Shown: positions 29,232 through 40,861 of the stretch, piece after piece
Layout: each line of letters begins with the position of its first letter
Numbering within the stretch: the stretch's first letter is position 1
Assembly: GCA_963576735.1 (NCBI GenBank)
Contig: OY755171.1
Coordinates: forward strand, 5,332,001 to 5,396,000
Direction: 5' to 3'
Source: Bedellia somnulentella
Lineage: Eukaryota > Arthropoda > Insecta > Lepidoptera > Bedelliidae
DNA: 64,000 bases
Notes under the pieces: model-generated
What the model was told of the DNA's origin: nothing
The model's input: only the letters and a program-made list of their open reading frames with translations
The model's database searches: none
Translations under genes and position numbers: made by a program

Positions 29232-31196
29232 AAATTAATATCATAAAAAAAACATTAAAGTAATAGAATCTATATTAGTACGAGTGCTACCCCATATGAA
29301 ATTGGTCTTCTTGCACCAAATTTGTGAGATGTATCCGAAAAGCATACGGCATCTTCAAGTTTGAACTGCGATGAGAAAATTCATAAGTCACTTTAAACAT
29401 TCGTGACATTGAGTTTGTAGAACGAACGAGTAGATGTAAAATATTCTATGAATTATTCAGTCATCACACATTGTCAATGTTGAATGAGATCTATTCCACG
29501 AGATATCAATGTCACTGGGAATTTTGAAACATACATATTGTATGAAGTTTAAGAACGAAAGGTACTCCGGCCAGACTTATGTTAATTGATCTTCAAATAA
29601 ATTTACATCAGTTATTTTTTCTAATAATAAGAAAAACAATGTTTGATCATTTCGAAATTCACAATTTATCATATCAATAAAACTATCCATCTTTAATTTG
29701 TATTATATTTTTTTGACCATTGCTCTCTACCTAGAGTTTGTAAAAGCTTTATTTAACTTTATGTCTGTCAAAATTACAAGTAACCAAAAAGTATTAATTT
29801 TACTATGCAATCAATACAAATCGACTCACCCTTGTAACTATTTTATTCTTAAATATATCCTTTTTCATAACCATTTTAAAGTTACTTATATATGCTTAAG
29901 GGTGGTTTTAGCCGTAATAAGAAAACTCATAGCATCTGGGTGGTGTCACTTGCATGACAGAAATAATAGCATCCTGAGCAGCATTACCTGTACTCTTTTA
30001 TTGTCCCATACTAAGACATTGGTTGGGTATGCACTTTAGGACTTCTAGTTGTGTAAATTTTGTGCATACTATACATAAATAAATTGAATTCCTCAATTGA
30101 ATGATTCCCCTCAGCATACCCCGCTATATCGGTAGACGTACATTAAAGGGTACAAGGATTCTCCCTATATAATAATCTGATAAGCTCGAGTCACTTAAAA
30201 AATCTCCGCTTCGCCTCCCCTACAATTAGGTAATTCGGGTTTTTAAGGTATTTTTAGGCGATGTGGCTAGAAACCCATCACCAGCCTAATTAATTATTTA
30301 TCAGTTTTATTTATATCATCATTTTGTTCATTTTAAGATTTATTTAAGATCATTTTAAGATTATTGTTGAGAATAAATACAATGTATGTTGTTCTTTAGC
30401 TTTCACACGTACCAACTATAAGAAAACCGGAACGTGTGCCAGTTGCACTATAACGATTCGACGCAGGTTAAAGACATTGTTGCAAAATTATAAAACTTAT
30501 TTTTTTCTGTGGAGCGTCGGCAAAGAAGGTCATAACCCAACATTTTTTCGTTAGTGTCGTACTAGATAACTAAGGGGTTAGGAGTTTTAAAAATTATCAA
30601 TAAATAGTAACTAATTTAACTATGTTTTTACCTCACAAACTCCAAAAAGCGCTATGAAATGTTTAATTATTAATTTTAACAATTTTAGGATATAAAACCG
30701 TGAGTATAGATAAATACGTTGTTACCAGATAAAGCCTTTGTTATATTCTTTGTTTTCATCATTGCAAGACACAAAAGCTATTCGCTCCTCTTAATAGACA
30801 ATACGTCCCTCAGTTATGTTTTCCACTATGAAACCTTTCATAAGCAAGTCTGCCTTGCACTTTGCATTTATGATTATTTTTAAATGTACACGTTCATTAG
30901 AAGTTTCTATAAAGTTTTATTACTGACTACCAGTTTTATTAAATTCCGTTCTTCAAACCAAGTCACGATTCAGTTGAATTTCCTCCCAAAGATAAAAAAC
31001 GCTGCGGCTAAATTAAACCGCCTGTTTTGCATACATTTCTCCCTTTTTTTGTCATTTAATTCTTGCAAATGTTTTCGTGACCATGATAACTTCAAATCGT
31101 GCTTTATTATAAAACGGCTGTTATCTTTTGGAAGAAATTAACTATATCTTGCTAAACTAAATGAAAGCCTTTTCGCAATATATTGATAAATATATT
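29232..31196. other. AT-rich stretch with one Rep-A scrap
   Basis: 30226-30286 (GGGTTTTTAAGGTATTTTTA, GGCGATGTGG, ACCCATCACCAGCC) is a Rep-A interior fragment (plus). Frames at 29698-30039 and 30884-31141 have no recognisable domains. Nothing else is identified. Confidence 0.55.
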
Positions 31197-31441
31197 GCGT
31201 GTAGTGCCGGCTTAGAACTTCGCTACCCCTTTCTACCGACGGGTGTCCTAAGAGGCGACTAAGGGTATTGGGACTTTTTATTGGATTTTTGGGCGATGCG
31301 GTTGGAGACCCATCACCAAAAACCTTTATTTTACCGCCTTTTCCCCACTCAACTTCCAAAAGTGGCTGAGGAATTTATAATTCCATGGCTCTGGCTACCC
31401 CTTCTAGGGAATTATAGCCGTGAGTATAAGTATGTATGTAT
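31197..31441 (+). repeat. Rep-A, full length
   Basis: It runs from GCGTGTAGTGCCGGCTTAGA to GCCGTGAGTATAAGTATGTA. All blocks are present (GTCCTAAGAGGCGACTAAGG; GGCGATGCGGTTGGAGACCC; CTCTGGCTACCCCTTCTAGG), making it one of the best-preserved copies. Confidence 0.92.
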
Positions 31442-31514
31442 CTATGCTACTAGTTTATATAAATAATAAATAAATATATACGGACATGTTATACACAGAT
31501 CCAGTGAGCCCCAA

Positions 31515-31712
31515 ACTAATTAAGACTTGTATTATGGGATACTAACTCAGCGATATATTTAATACTATATAATACACCTATAAATAACACCCAAGACTAA
31601 GAAACAATCATTTATGCTTATCACATAAATGTTGCTCTCAGCAAGGTTCGAACCCGCAACCTCTGGAATGAGAAGCTAGTCAACTATCCACTCGACCACG
31701 GCTGTCGTCAGT
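31515..31712 (-). repeat. SINE-F tRNA-derived SINE, inverted
   Basis: On the minus strand the head reads GTGGTCGAGTGGATAGTTGA and GCGGGTTCGAACCTTGC. The body AACATTTATGTGATAAGCAT, TTGTTTCTTAGTCTTGGGTG follows and it ends near CCCATAATACAAGTCTTAAT. It is shared with the copy at 44482. Confidence 0.78.
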
Positions 31713-32531
31713 ATAATTTCTCTGTTTGTATTTTACAGTAAATAAAAAGATGTTTTTGGTGTTTAGTCTTATACTTGAGAATTTCTGTCACATAAGTTTT
31801 TCTTTGTATGACCGTTCATCGGTCTGTCAATATGTTTGGTATTGGGTACGCGTGGATATATTAAAATTTAAATTTTTAGTTCCATTATCAAAGTTGTTAA
31901 TGCTCAGATAAAACATCGAGAGAAAATCATTCCTGAATGCGATATGCCTCCTCGTTATAAATGCACCGTTCTAGCAAACCGTGTTTTCTCCAAAAATGAA
32001 GACCAAGATGACAAGAGTTTTTCAAAAGTATCAGTACGTTGAACGATGAGTTAAAGTTTAAATAATTTAAACCATATATGCATGCATAATATGAATCCTT
32101 TATGCATATTATATTATAATACTTATTATTGAAATAAAAAAAGAATATTTCTTACCTCTCATTTTATTGTTAAGATGTTACCAATGTGTAATATGTTACA
32201 CGTAGATACGAGATGGGAAATAGACAAGTCTTTTAAGGTTCTTTACTAACTACGGTACTCTCAAACTAAGTGGGGCTTTGCAAAAAGCTTTTGTTTCGTG
32301 TGGTCAAGTGGGCGTAATGTTGACAACTTGTTACTAAAGCTGGACGGAAAATAATCCTTAGGGCTTAAACTTTTTGTTTAAATTGAAGCTTCGCTCTTGT
32401 TGGTATTTGTTGTTCAAACATGATGTAATAGTTTCACGCCTAATGATGTTCTGACACGATGGCGGACATATAGTTTTCTGTTTGGTCATTAAGATAATAA
32501 TTTGTACAGAATTGAGCCAACACGATAATAT
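31713..32531. other. AT-rich stretch, nothing recognised
   Basis: No repeat family or credible frame is identified. Confidence 0.55.
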
Positions 32532-32640
32532 CATACATACATAAACACATATACTCACGGCCGTAAATCTCAAAAAGAGGTAGCCAGAACTTCAGATCTA
32601 GAAACTCTTCTGCCGAATTTGGAAGGGGACAAGTAGTACA
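32532..32640 (-). repeat. Rep-A 3' half, inverted
   Basis: ATATACTCACGGCCGTAAAT, GAGGTAGCCAGAACTTCAGA and GAATTTGGAAGGGGA on the plus strand. Confidence 0.7.
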
Positions 32641-32660
32641 TGTACACGCGGATGTGTAGG

Positions 32661-32840
32661 TGATCATCATTGTTATCATCATCATCATCAGCTTATAGAC
32701 GTCCACTTCTGGACATAGGCCTCCCCCAAAGATTTCCACAACGACCGTTCTTTTGCTGCCTACATCCATCGGCTTCCCGCGACCTTGACTAAGTTGTTGG
32801 TCCACCTGGTAGGAGGCCTACCCACACTGCGTCGTCTGTG
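32661..32840 (-). pseudogene. RTE-type LINE C-terminal tail
   Basis: On the minus strand the frame reads VGRPPTRWTNNLVKVAGSRW, a stop in place of a codon, then AKERSLWKSLGEAYVQKWTS and a stop at 32688-32690. A (GAT)n-type tail follows. This is the well-known C-terminus and tail of an RTE non-LTR retrotransposon; all catalytic domains are missing. It differs from LINE-D, which ends in DRTKWRSIVSAYPN. Confidence 0.82.
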
Positions 32841-33319
32841 TGTAGGTGATGTATGGCATCAAATCTTTTTTGGTAACTTCGCTTGTTCGGTGAACTAAAA
32901 TTTTTCAAATCTGAGAAACAGTCAAATTGTTAGGACTACTCTATTTTTTTTTGTTAACATGACTTAGAAGCAATTTAGGCTCGCAGATCTTCAAGAGGGT
33001 ATTGTTTCCCTTTTAAGTAACAATTACTCGGCTGTTAAATGATTTTGTCGATGGTTCCCTTTGTAAAGAACAGTATTAAAATATTTTTGAAAGCTCTCAT
33101 GATAGGTAAACTTTAGCTGTAATTCAACGGTTCTAGAGCCATACTAATATCGTATAGGCTGAAATGTCCAGAATATAAATGTAAATCAGAAGAAAGCATT
33201 ATATGAGATAGCCCCTGTGTGCAGTTAAAATATTTTCATCTTTGAAATATTTAAATGAAAATGTTTATGTGTTTGTCTACTTAAATATTTGGTCCAAAGA
33301 TTGTGAGAGAAATTTCTTA
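32841..33319. other. AT-rich stretch, nothing recognised
   Basis: No repeat family or credible frame is identified. Confidence 0.55.
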
Positions 33320-33362
33320 CATACAGACATACATACACTCACGGCCATATATCCCAAAAAAA
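33320..33362 (-). repeat. Rep-A tail fragment, inverted
   Basis: CATACAGACATACATACACT, CACGGCCATATATCCC: only the Rep-A 3' end is present. Confidence 0.55.
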
Positions 33363-33989
33363 TTCTTGTACCTACATTGTTTTTTTTGTTTATTTAAATA
33401 ATGGGGATAGAGTCATTTAAATTCGTTAAAAAAAAACGCTATATTTTTCTCTATTGACAGGTTGACTTAGTATACCTAAATACAAACATACATCTGCTCA
33501 TTTAATCAGGGTTACACAATATAGATATAGACTTACGCACGTCACTAAATTAAAACCATTATTTCGACCGCAGCTTCCAGCCATCATACCGGTTCATCCC
33601 TTCACTCATATCAGCGCACTTGATTAATGTCAGTAGTCCTTTGTGTTGCTGCAATGTGGATAAAGTACGTTATGACCCCAAAAATGAAATATGGCAACAA
33701 GGCTTGCATATTTCGTACACAGTGCACGTAGTGGCAGCGGGGTGTAGGCAAATAAATTCTGCGATTTGTTGTTGGAAGCCTTCCAGCGTAGTGTTGTCTG
33801 GTTTGCGACGTTGAATGTTACAGAAGTTGTAGCAAAGGGAACAGTCTGGCGACTTTAAGGAAATCAATAAGAGAGGACTGGAATGTATAAATCACAATTA
33901 TAAGAATAAAGCCTGCAAAAATCAATTTCTCAGTCCCCCTTTTTAGTAACAAGCATAGTAAATTATATAAATTCTTTTGTTAATAAACT
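33363..33989. other. unclassified stretch
   Basis: 33560-33870 is less AT-rich and open in two frames (33620-33814 plus, 33670-33867 minus). I recognise no motif in either, and no repeat family matches. Confidence 0.5.
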
Positions 33990-34105
33990 AAACTCAAATC
34001 AAACGTTCACGCCGTATATCCCCGGATGGGTTGGTGGAGGTGACATTGCCAAATGGTGTTCAGACAGAGTACCCACATTTAGCTTGGACAGTGTACTCAT
34101 TATTA
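33990..34105 (-). repeat. SINE-B 3' part, inverted, with deletion
   Basis: CAAACGTTCACGCCGTATAT and GAGTACCCACATTTAGCTTG on the plus strand. The ACTAATACTTCTGAACATCA block is missing. Confidence 0.72.
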
Positions 34106-34307
34106 TCATTTTTACTAAATTTGTGGCTGTAACTGGTTTTATTGTGAAGCCCCAATTACATTTCAAAATTATTGCTGAGACATGCAGGGAGGACATAAAT
34201 TGGACTGGACATGTCAAGTAGCATCTGAGATGGTGCTTTTAACTCTAAGTGACTAAGGTTTTTGATAATCAATGACTTTGAAAGAAGCGTTATTGAGAAA
34301 AACAATT

Positions 34308-34367
34308 AGACACTTATTTATCTCATAAGACACTTATTTATCTCAGAAGACACTTATTTATCTCAGA
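34308..34367 (+). repeat. three tandem 20-bp units
   Basis: AGACACTTATTTATCTCAGA is repeated three times, starting at 34308, 34328 and 34348; the first unit ends ATA instead of AGA. Confidence 0.9.
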
Positions 34368-34504
34368 AAAAGAGGAGCGATTACCAGAGAATCATATTTA
34401 TCAGAAAAGCAAAAAAAAACAGTCATGCAGTGTTATGAGTTCACACGTTATAGATAAATGTAACATATAATACAAACACATCCTATATTTGCGACTAAAA
34501 TATG

Positions 34505-34578
34505 AAAATGGGGTAGCCTGAGCTTCGGAATTAGAAAATTCTCAGCCACTTTTGGAAGGTGCGAGGAAAAAGGATTGT
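34505..34578 (-). repeat. Rep-A fragment, inverted
   Basis: GGGGTAGCCTGAGCTTCGGA and CTCAGCCACTTTTGGAAGG on the plus strand. Confidence 0.68.
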
Positions 34579-35039
34579 AATTGAAAGGATGATACTAATA
34601 TTACACACATCTTACTTGGAACATGTCCGAAGAATATTTATTTATAAGTTAATGTATTGTTCTCTCATTTATACTGTTAGGCCATTGGCTAGATATGTTC
34701 CAAGATACATTTCGGTCACTATGTCATATTGGAAAATGCACTATACTGTTTTTGGATCTGATCAGAATGAAAATCTGTGATTTTTCAATATTACTTAAGA
34801 TAATATATTACCTACCCCTATAGCAACTAATGACGTGAGATAAGTTTATTTTAATTATTAGGAACACAAGGAACAATCAATATCATTTTTGTAGTTAGGT
34901 TGAAGAGCAGCAGATCTTTGTAAATAATGGTTCCGTAAGAAATGAAACAAAATAAAACGAGAGCGCATTTCATTTAAAAATATTGCGCACTTTTTTATGG
35001 ATATTTAATTGCAACAATATATTTTTACCCAATTATACT
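34579..35039. other. AT-rich stretch, nothing recognised
   Basis: A 73-codon frame (34559-34780, plus) starts inside the Rep-A fragment and has no recognisable motif. Confidence 0.55.
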
Positions 35040-35112
35040 TACGTAATTAGTTCCCAGTGACTATTGATCGCTATTTTGTACGATTTTGACAAACCTTCAA
35101 CAAAGATTCATT
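35040..35112 (-). repeat. LINE-D 3' fragment, inverted
   Basis: TTCCCAGTGACTATTGATCG and CTATTTTGTACGATTTTGAC on the plus strand correspond to the DRTKWRS end of LINE-D. Confidence 0.6.
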
Positions 35113-35139
35113 TACATTAATCAATATACTTTAATACAT

Positions 35140-35232
35140 GCACATTGGTAAAAGAGATTAATAGGGGTAATGCTAGTAGAGGACGACGACACATTCGGAC
35201 CAAACAGAGGATGTGCTCAAAAAGGCATGTAT
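35140..35232 (+). repeat. LINE-D internal fragment
   Basis: GGTAATGCTAGTAGAGGACG and GGATGTGCTCAAAAAGGC encode the decayed SRGRPR ... VLKK part. It lies near an inverted fragment of the same family. Confidence 0.6.
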
Positions 35233-35611
35233 TGAATAATTATTCCTCTTTGAACGATCTAAAAAAATGTCCGCAACAGTATATGTCTAGCTTTTAAGAT
35301 TGACTCACTATAACCATTTTTATGGTGATCAAATTTGGTCGAAATTAATGCATTATTGCCAATTATTTGTATAATTTTTTTATTAACCTAATATTAATCC
35401 TTATCAAAATAAATGTGTTGTTGATTAAGAGTATTTAATTGTGAACAAAATTGTCCTTCACATCACTTCATTTAAATTAACATCTTAGAAGATAATACAA
35501 TTTTAAAACTACTCTGCAACAAAATTGACACGCGTGCATAAAGCGCAAGACAAGACGCTGCGCTCTGGGTGGCGACCCAGGTGACCCGCGCGAGAAGCTT
35601 ATGTTTAAGCC
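35233..35611. other. AT-rich stretch ending in a GC-rich patch
   Basis: 35525-35600 is GC-rich (GACAAGACGCTGCGCTCTGG, GGTGACCCGCGCGAG) with no frame or family recognised. Confidence 0.5.
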
Positions 35612-35690
35612 TTATAAGGAATTTCTAATTCCTTAGCTCTGGCTACCACTTCTAGGGAATTATAGCCGTGAGTATATGTATGCATGTAAC
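35612..35690 (+). repeat. Rep-A 3' end
   Basis: GGAATTTCTAATTCCTTAGC, then GGGAATTATAGCCGTGAGTA and TATGTATGCATGTA. Confidence 0.82.
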
Positions 35691-35934
35691 AAGTCATCAT
35701 TTAAATTCGTGCACTATCTATGTTTGGAGGTAGAGTCGTTGAAAGAAATATATTTCTTTTTGTGGTCATGAATTTACTCTAGATGGCGCTGACAGTAGAT
35801 ATTCTACATCGCGGTATGATTTCTTTTTTTGTTTTTGTATAAATACTTAAACTTGGCTTCTACGCATTTCTTGGTATCTCTTCTCTTTACGGAACTGCAG
35901 AATTCAGTGTTATTATTGGTTTTTGCGAAGTATG

Positions 35935-36130
35935 ATTTGACACACTTGGACCAAATTGAAAGTGTGCTCAAAAAGAGAGGCGTCCGAAGTATGAATAATA
36001 AAAGAGCACGTATGAAAAGATTGATGGATGTAGACGTAGCTAATTAGGTTTGACAGGATCGTACGAAGTGGCGATCAATAGTCTCTGCCTACCCCAACGG
36101 GAATTAACGGCGTGAGTATATGTATGTATG
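35935..36130 (+). pseudogene. LINE-D C-terminal coding fragment with intact tail
   Basis: Frame 1 reads LTHLDQIESVLKKRGVRSMN, NKRARMKRLMDVDVAN and a stop. The family end DRTKWRSIVSAYPN follows in broken form (ACGAAGTGGCGATCAATAGT, CTCTGCCTACCCCAACGGG). The 3' end GGCGTGAGTATATGTATGTA is complete and serves here as the reference for the LINE-D tail. Confidence 0.78.
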
Positions 36131-36397
36131 ATACATCAAAGTGTAATAATAATAAAACATCCGAAATATACTTTCAACATCTCATCGTGTTATACCTACT
36201 ACTTACTCAATACACTTTGATTTTGTAGTAGTTTTTTTTATTTACGGCTAAGATTGTTTTTCACACGGCCAACCATATGTCGCGTTGTCAAGATCGGGTT
36301 GCGGGAAAAATTAGTATGTTCTTCTGCCACAGGAAAACAAAAAAATATATTATTTACGAAGAAGTACTTTCAGATATATTATTTCTTATTTTAAAAA

Positions 36398-36435
36398 CAC
36401 AAATTGACGCGGACGAAGTCGCGGGGAACAGCTAG
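36398..36435 (+). mobile_element. orphan Helitron 3' end
   Basis: GACGCGGACGAAGTCGCGGG (hairpin), then GAACAGCTAG followed by T. This is the same kind of terminus as the two larger Helitrons. No matching 5' end was recognised upstream. Confidence 0.65.
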
Positions 36436-36671
36436 TAGTCTATATATATAAAGCTTTTACCAATTTACTAAGATTCATCCTCGTTATGTGCTCGAACCAT
36501 GTCACATTTCTTTTTCTATCTTTTTTTAAATATCATCTATAAGAGTACACGCTTCTACGAATTACACTATTTCTTATTTGATCATATAACCTGATATTTG
36601 TAACAATGTGTGGGAAATGACAAGAAGGTTTGCTTAATAATATTTTAAATTAGATAAGAAAATTTAATTTC

Positions 36672-37043
36672 AGACTCAAACGTTCACGCCGAATATCTTT
36701 GAAGGGGTTAGCCCTCTACTAATACTTCTGAACATCATGTGGCATGGTCACTAAACCCACATTGTACACACTGTTCAGAGTACCCACGTTTTGCTTGGAT
36801 AGTGTACTCACGTGATAGGGGGCAGGCCTATTGCCGTTATGTACGAATACACTGGCACATGACTAAGTATAACTCAGGAATGTGGGTTTCCTCACGATGT
36901 TATCTCACATCGTTAACAACCATGATAAATCAACCAACCTTATATTTTTAGAAAATCAGAATTTGTGTAGGCTTGGGATTTGTACCCACGCCTGTTCAGC
37001 ATTACGGACGTAAGTTTTTATCTATTGAGCTATCACAGTTGTT
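36672..37043 (-). repeat. SINE-B, full length, inverted
   Basis: The plus strand runs from CAAACGTTCACGCCGAATAT to TATTGAGCTATCACAGTTG. The B-box side is diverged (GGGATTTGTACCCACGCC). It is about 370 bp and an older copy. Confidence 0.87.
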
Positions 37044-37067
37044 TTTACAAAAAAAATAGACGGAAAT

Positions 37068-37108
37068 ACATACATACATATACTCACGGCCATAAATCCC
37101 AAATACTA
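37068..37108 (-). repeat. Rep-A tail fragment, inverted
   Basis: CATACATACATATACTCACG, GCCATAAATCCC: only the 3' end is present. Confidence 0.6.
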
Positions 37109-38107
37109 TAATACCAAATACTATACCACTAAAATACATACCTACACTATATAAACAAACTGCAATTCCAATTAATATTTTCCTAAAGATAGAACGAATG
37201 AAACGTATTTTGTCATTTCTGATACGTCTGCAACGGCTTTGCATAGTAAAAATAAAAAAAGATATAAGCAAAATAATTGCCATCTTGCTTTGAGACCCTA
37301 GAAATGCAGTTGGATTTTTCAACATTTAAATTTAAATAGAACTAGTGAGTTTCAAATAATTTCTTTGAAACTGTATTCCCAAGTCATTCTGAGATGGTCA
37401 GAGTAAATTGAACTAAACTTTTCGAATCACTTGAAGACGAAGTTATGTATAAAAAGTTCATTTCCATCCCCACGCGTCTTGTTCTTGTCAATAGTATCGT
37501 AAAGAAACTGGAAAACTTGTTGAAACTAGTTAAACCTAGTTCAGACTTTGAATCAGCGTTAGTACGTGATTGCGATGAGATATTTTTTGAGTAAGAACAT
37601 AGTTGAAAAAAAATATCCATATAAAATAAATTATGAAAAATACTTTGAAACTTTACATTACCTTTTTGCCTTCAGAATTTGCTTCTTTAGATACATTTCA
37701 AACTTATTGACGCGCAAAAAAGGAAGTGACAGCTTGATTCTTATCATCTTTTGACATAATTTTGAGACTTAGATTTCTCGAGTTACTGAGCAATAAAGTA
37801 TTTATTAGGGAAAGATGAAAACTTGGTCGCACCATCTGGCAAGCGAAGTTCAACTTAACAAGTCACTTCTGTGTAAATACACATTAAAACTTTACATTTA
37901 CTGAGCGTTTACTTTGCAACTTTGTCCTCATTTATTTATGTTACCGACAATTTGCTCAGTATTCAAATTTAAAGCCCAGTTTGGCGTGTGAATGTGGGTG
38001 CGAACGAGCATCAAATCGTTTTCAGTTTAAGTGAGATGCAGACAGGATTGAAGTGGTTTCACTTGTACTTGTAAAAAATATTTCTTTTATATATTTACAA
38101 CAGAGTT
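37109..38107. other. AT-rich stretch, nothing recognised
   Basis: A 78-codon minus frame (37384-37620) and a plus frame (37566-37754) carry no recognisable motif. Confidence 0.55.
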
Positions 38108-38365
38108 ATGCATGCATACATATATATATACATACGGCAATGAATTCCTAGAAAGGGTAGCCAGAGCTTCGGAATAAGAAAAAAATCCTCGGCCATTTTT
38201 TTAAGTTTAGTAGGGAAAAGATTGTGAAGTAAAGGTTTTTGGTGATGGGTCTCCAAGCGCATCGCCCAAAAATCACTTAAAAAGCCTCAACATCCTTCGT
38301 CACCTCTCACCAACACCCACGGAAAGAAATGAAGTAGTGCTATTCTAGTTCGACACTTTTCAGCG
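38108..38365 (-). repeat. Rep-A, near full length, inverted
   Basis: The plus strand runs from the CATACATA tail through GGTAGCCAGAGCTTCGGAAT and GATGGGTCTCCAAGCGCATC to GCTATTCTAGTTCGACACTT. Confidence 0.86.
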
Positions 38366-39445
38366 TAACAGGTTTATGATATATTTTTGCATGGAATTTA
38401 CATTGATTCTCACTGAGATAAGTACGGGCTATTTAACAATAATTTATACGATATTGTTCTTTTCTTGTTTCCTCACTTTTACCAGTACAATATGAGTTTG
38501 TGTAGATGAATCAGTTTTTAGGGGTGCGCATCTCTTACATAACTTTTTAACTCCTATCATCGGAGTTCCGAAAATATTTCACATACCATTTAAAATCATA
38601 ATAATCAGTCTTCATAAAAAATTGAAGTCATAAATATTGAAAACTATAATAATCGAAATTCATAATATCACTAATTATACACTTTGTATTTAATAATATT
38701 TATTTTAATATATTTGTTTATACTAATGACCGACAATATAATCATTTCAGTAAATAACTAAAATATTCATAAATGTTATTAGTTTCATATTTTTAATTTT
38801 TTTTATTAATTATATATTATAGTATCTAAATTTGCTTGCTTGTTTGCATGCTTGCTTGCTTGGTTGCATGTAAGAGGGTGCAGGGGGGTTGCGCCCCCTG
38901 CTTAGGTGGGTCGCAGGCAAATAAATTTAGGTCACATTTAGCTAGGTTAGAAGCTAGCTAGAAGCGTAGTGGAGCGAGCACCTTAAATGCATGATTTATT
39001 CCTATTTGCATCCATGCTTGCTTGTTATCGTAGTTACGATATTTTTAATAAACATAATATGACCATTGAATGTTATGAAGAAAAAAGATCTTGAAAAATA
39101 TTATTGTTTCAGAAAGATTCTTGGTTGTAACAGAATTAATACAAAAATTATGATCACTAACTGTTATGAATTCCGTTGGTAGTATTAAAAATGTATGAAT
39201 AAATAAAGTATGAAAAATAAAATTATGAAGAGTGATTATTATGAACACAAATCGTTAGTAAGACGACAAATACGATTTAGATTTTTATGTGAGCCAATAT
39301 GGACCCAGTTTTTAGTTTTACCATGCTGTTGAACATCAACCAATGTGGTAATAATAATTTATTGACCTTACCATCCAATGGTTGTCTTGAAGATAAATAA
39401 ATAAGATAATTGTAAAAGTCTGATTTGAGGTTTTATTTCTGAAAT
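38366..39445. other. AT-rich stretch with TTGC microsatellite and hairpin
   Basis: 38831-38870 is a (TTGC)n-type run. Immediately after, GCAGGGGG-GTTGCG-CCCCCTGC (38880-38901) forms a perfect 8-bp GC stem. AGCTAGCTAG and CGTAGTGGAGCGAGCACC follow. The remainder is AT-rich, including several single-letter-biased minus frames. Confidence 0.6.
38880..38901. repeat. GC hairpin
   Basis: The stem is GCAGGGGG/CCCCCTGC with loop GTTGCG, in an otherwise AT-rich region. It may mark the end of an unrecognised mobile element; a terminator role has no support in this eukaryotic context. Confidence 0.7.
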
Positions 39446-39585
39446 CACCTAGTTTGGTAAGATATTGCAGGATTGAATCATCTTATTATCTACAAATGAA
39501 AATGATTTCGTGCTTCGGAGGACACATTTAACCATGCCGCCTAGTAGTAGTAGTTAGAATGCCAACCCTCACTAATGGGGCATAA
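39446..39585 (+). repeat. SINE-C internal fragment
   Basis: GGTAAGATATTGCAGGATTG, AAAATGATTTCGTGCTTCGG and GAATGCCAACCC match the SINE-C body. The tRNA-like head is not recognisable. Confidence 0.65.
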
Positions 39586-39965
39586 ATGTGGAGCCGCGTG
39601 ATAATCATAAATCATATTAAAATCCCAAATTCTAGTAAAAACCTTGATATAACCATAATGTATTAACGCAAAAAAAAGCAAAACACATGTTTTGAGTAAC
39701 TACATAACATTAACAAGTGAATTCAATCAGAAAATCATGTGAAGCGATACGCCAGAAATTTCCATACGACTTTACATAAAACATTATGCGCGCACACCCG
39801 CGGTTTACAACAATGTAGGGACGGTGGGGGCGTGAATATTAATTAACTTTGTAAAGTTGGATCTAGGCAACCTTTGTGCTGCTCGGATATCCTGACGTCA
39901 TACTTTGTTTCAACCGTATCATAGCATTGAATTACTATGCCAGAGTATTCGAATATAACATACAT
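39586..39965. other. unclassified stretch
   Basis: A GC-richer spot at 39788-39832 (GCGCGCACACCCGCGG) sits in AT-rich sequence. No family or gene is recognised. Confidence 0.5.
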
Positions 39966-40290
39966 AAACCAAGATATCTCAGTGGTTTGAACATCGTTTG
40001 GTTCGATATCCGAGTTGGACCTACACTAATGTGTCTTTTCTGTATTCATATTTGTAGTTAATTTATTTTGGTTGTTAACGATGAAGAAAAAACCAACTTA
40101 CCCAGTTGAAGTATAACTTAGACATATGACAGTGTATTTATACAAAACGGCGTTATACTGTCCTGTCCCTTATACTGTCGAAGCAAAACGTGGGTACTCT
40201 GAACACCAGGCTACAATGTTATGTGATGTTCTAAAGCATTAGTACCACTACCAACCCCTTTGGGAATATACGACGTAAACGTTTCAGTAT
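39966..40290 (+). repeat. SINE-B, full length, diverged
   Basis: ATATCTCAGTGGTTTGAACA, GACAGTGTATTTATACAAAA, GCAAAACGTGGGTACTCTGA and CCAACCCCTTTGGGAATATA. Many substitutions and small gaps make it one of the oldest copies. Confidence 0.8.
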
Positions 40291-40861
40291 TCGAATATAT
40301 GTGTCCCGAATCGCTTACTATATTGCTCGTAACAATGCAATGAATCTCACCAACAGATACGGTGTAATTTTTAGTGTGTCAATAAATGTGAGTTTTAAAT
40401 ATCGTTAAACTGAAGTGGCTGATTGGACTAGTTTACTTTGTTTAAAATTGAGGTTTTACTTTGTATTGATCTTTAGCTTATAAAAAAAGAATAAATTACA
40501 ATGTACAAGGGTATGTTCTTGCGTTTGGTGAAAATTGTTTTTAACTCCAATTAAAATTTATGAATGTCAGAAAAAAAGGAGTTTTATCATGATCCTAATT
40601 TTTTTTTATCAACTTTCATGTCCTTTTCCAATGTTAATAATTGAAGTGAGAAAAAATGGAATTCTAAAAAAATATACTCCTTTATTACAGGAAATAATAG
40701 GTTAGGCAGAAAATGCATGGGTATATAGTGAAAGAAATATTCATAATATTCTTCAGATGAAGAAAAAATCATCTTTGGTTCAGGTGATAGAGTAAAATAA
40801 AGTGTGATTTATAAATAGTGTGGCCCGAAAAGTGATATAGTGAAAAGGATAGTAAAACCTT
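40291..40861. other. AT-rich stretch, nothing recognised
   Basis: No repeat family or credible frame is identified. Confidence 0.55.

Noticed and set aside
33620..33867. Host exon suggested by two overlapping frames
   Set aside because: There is no recognisable domain, the frames are on opposite strands and neither has convincing splice context.
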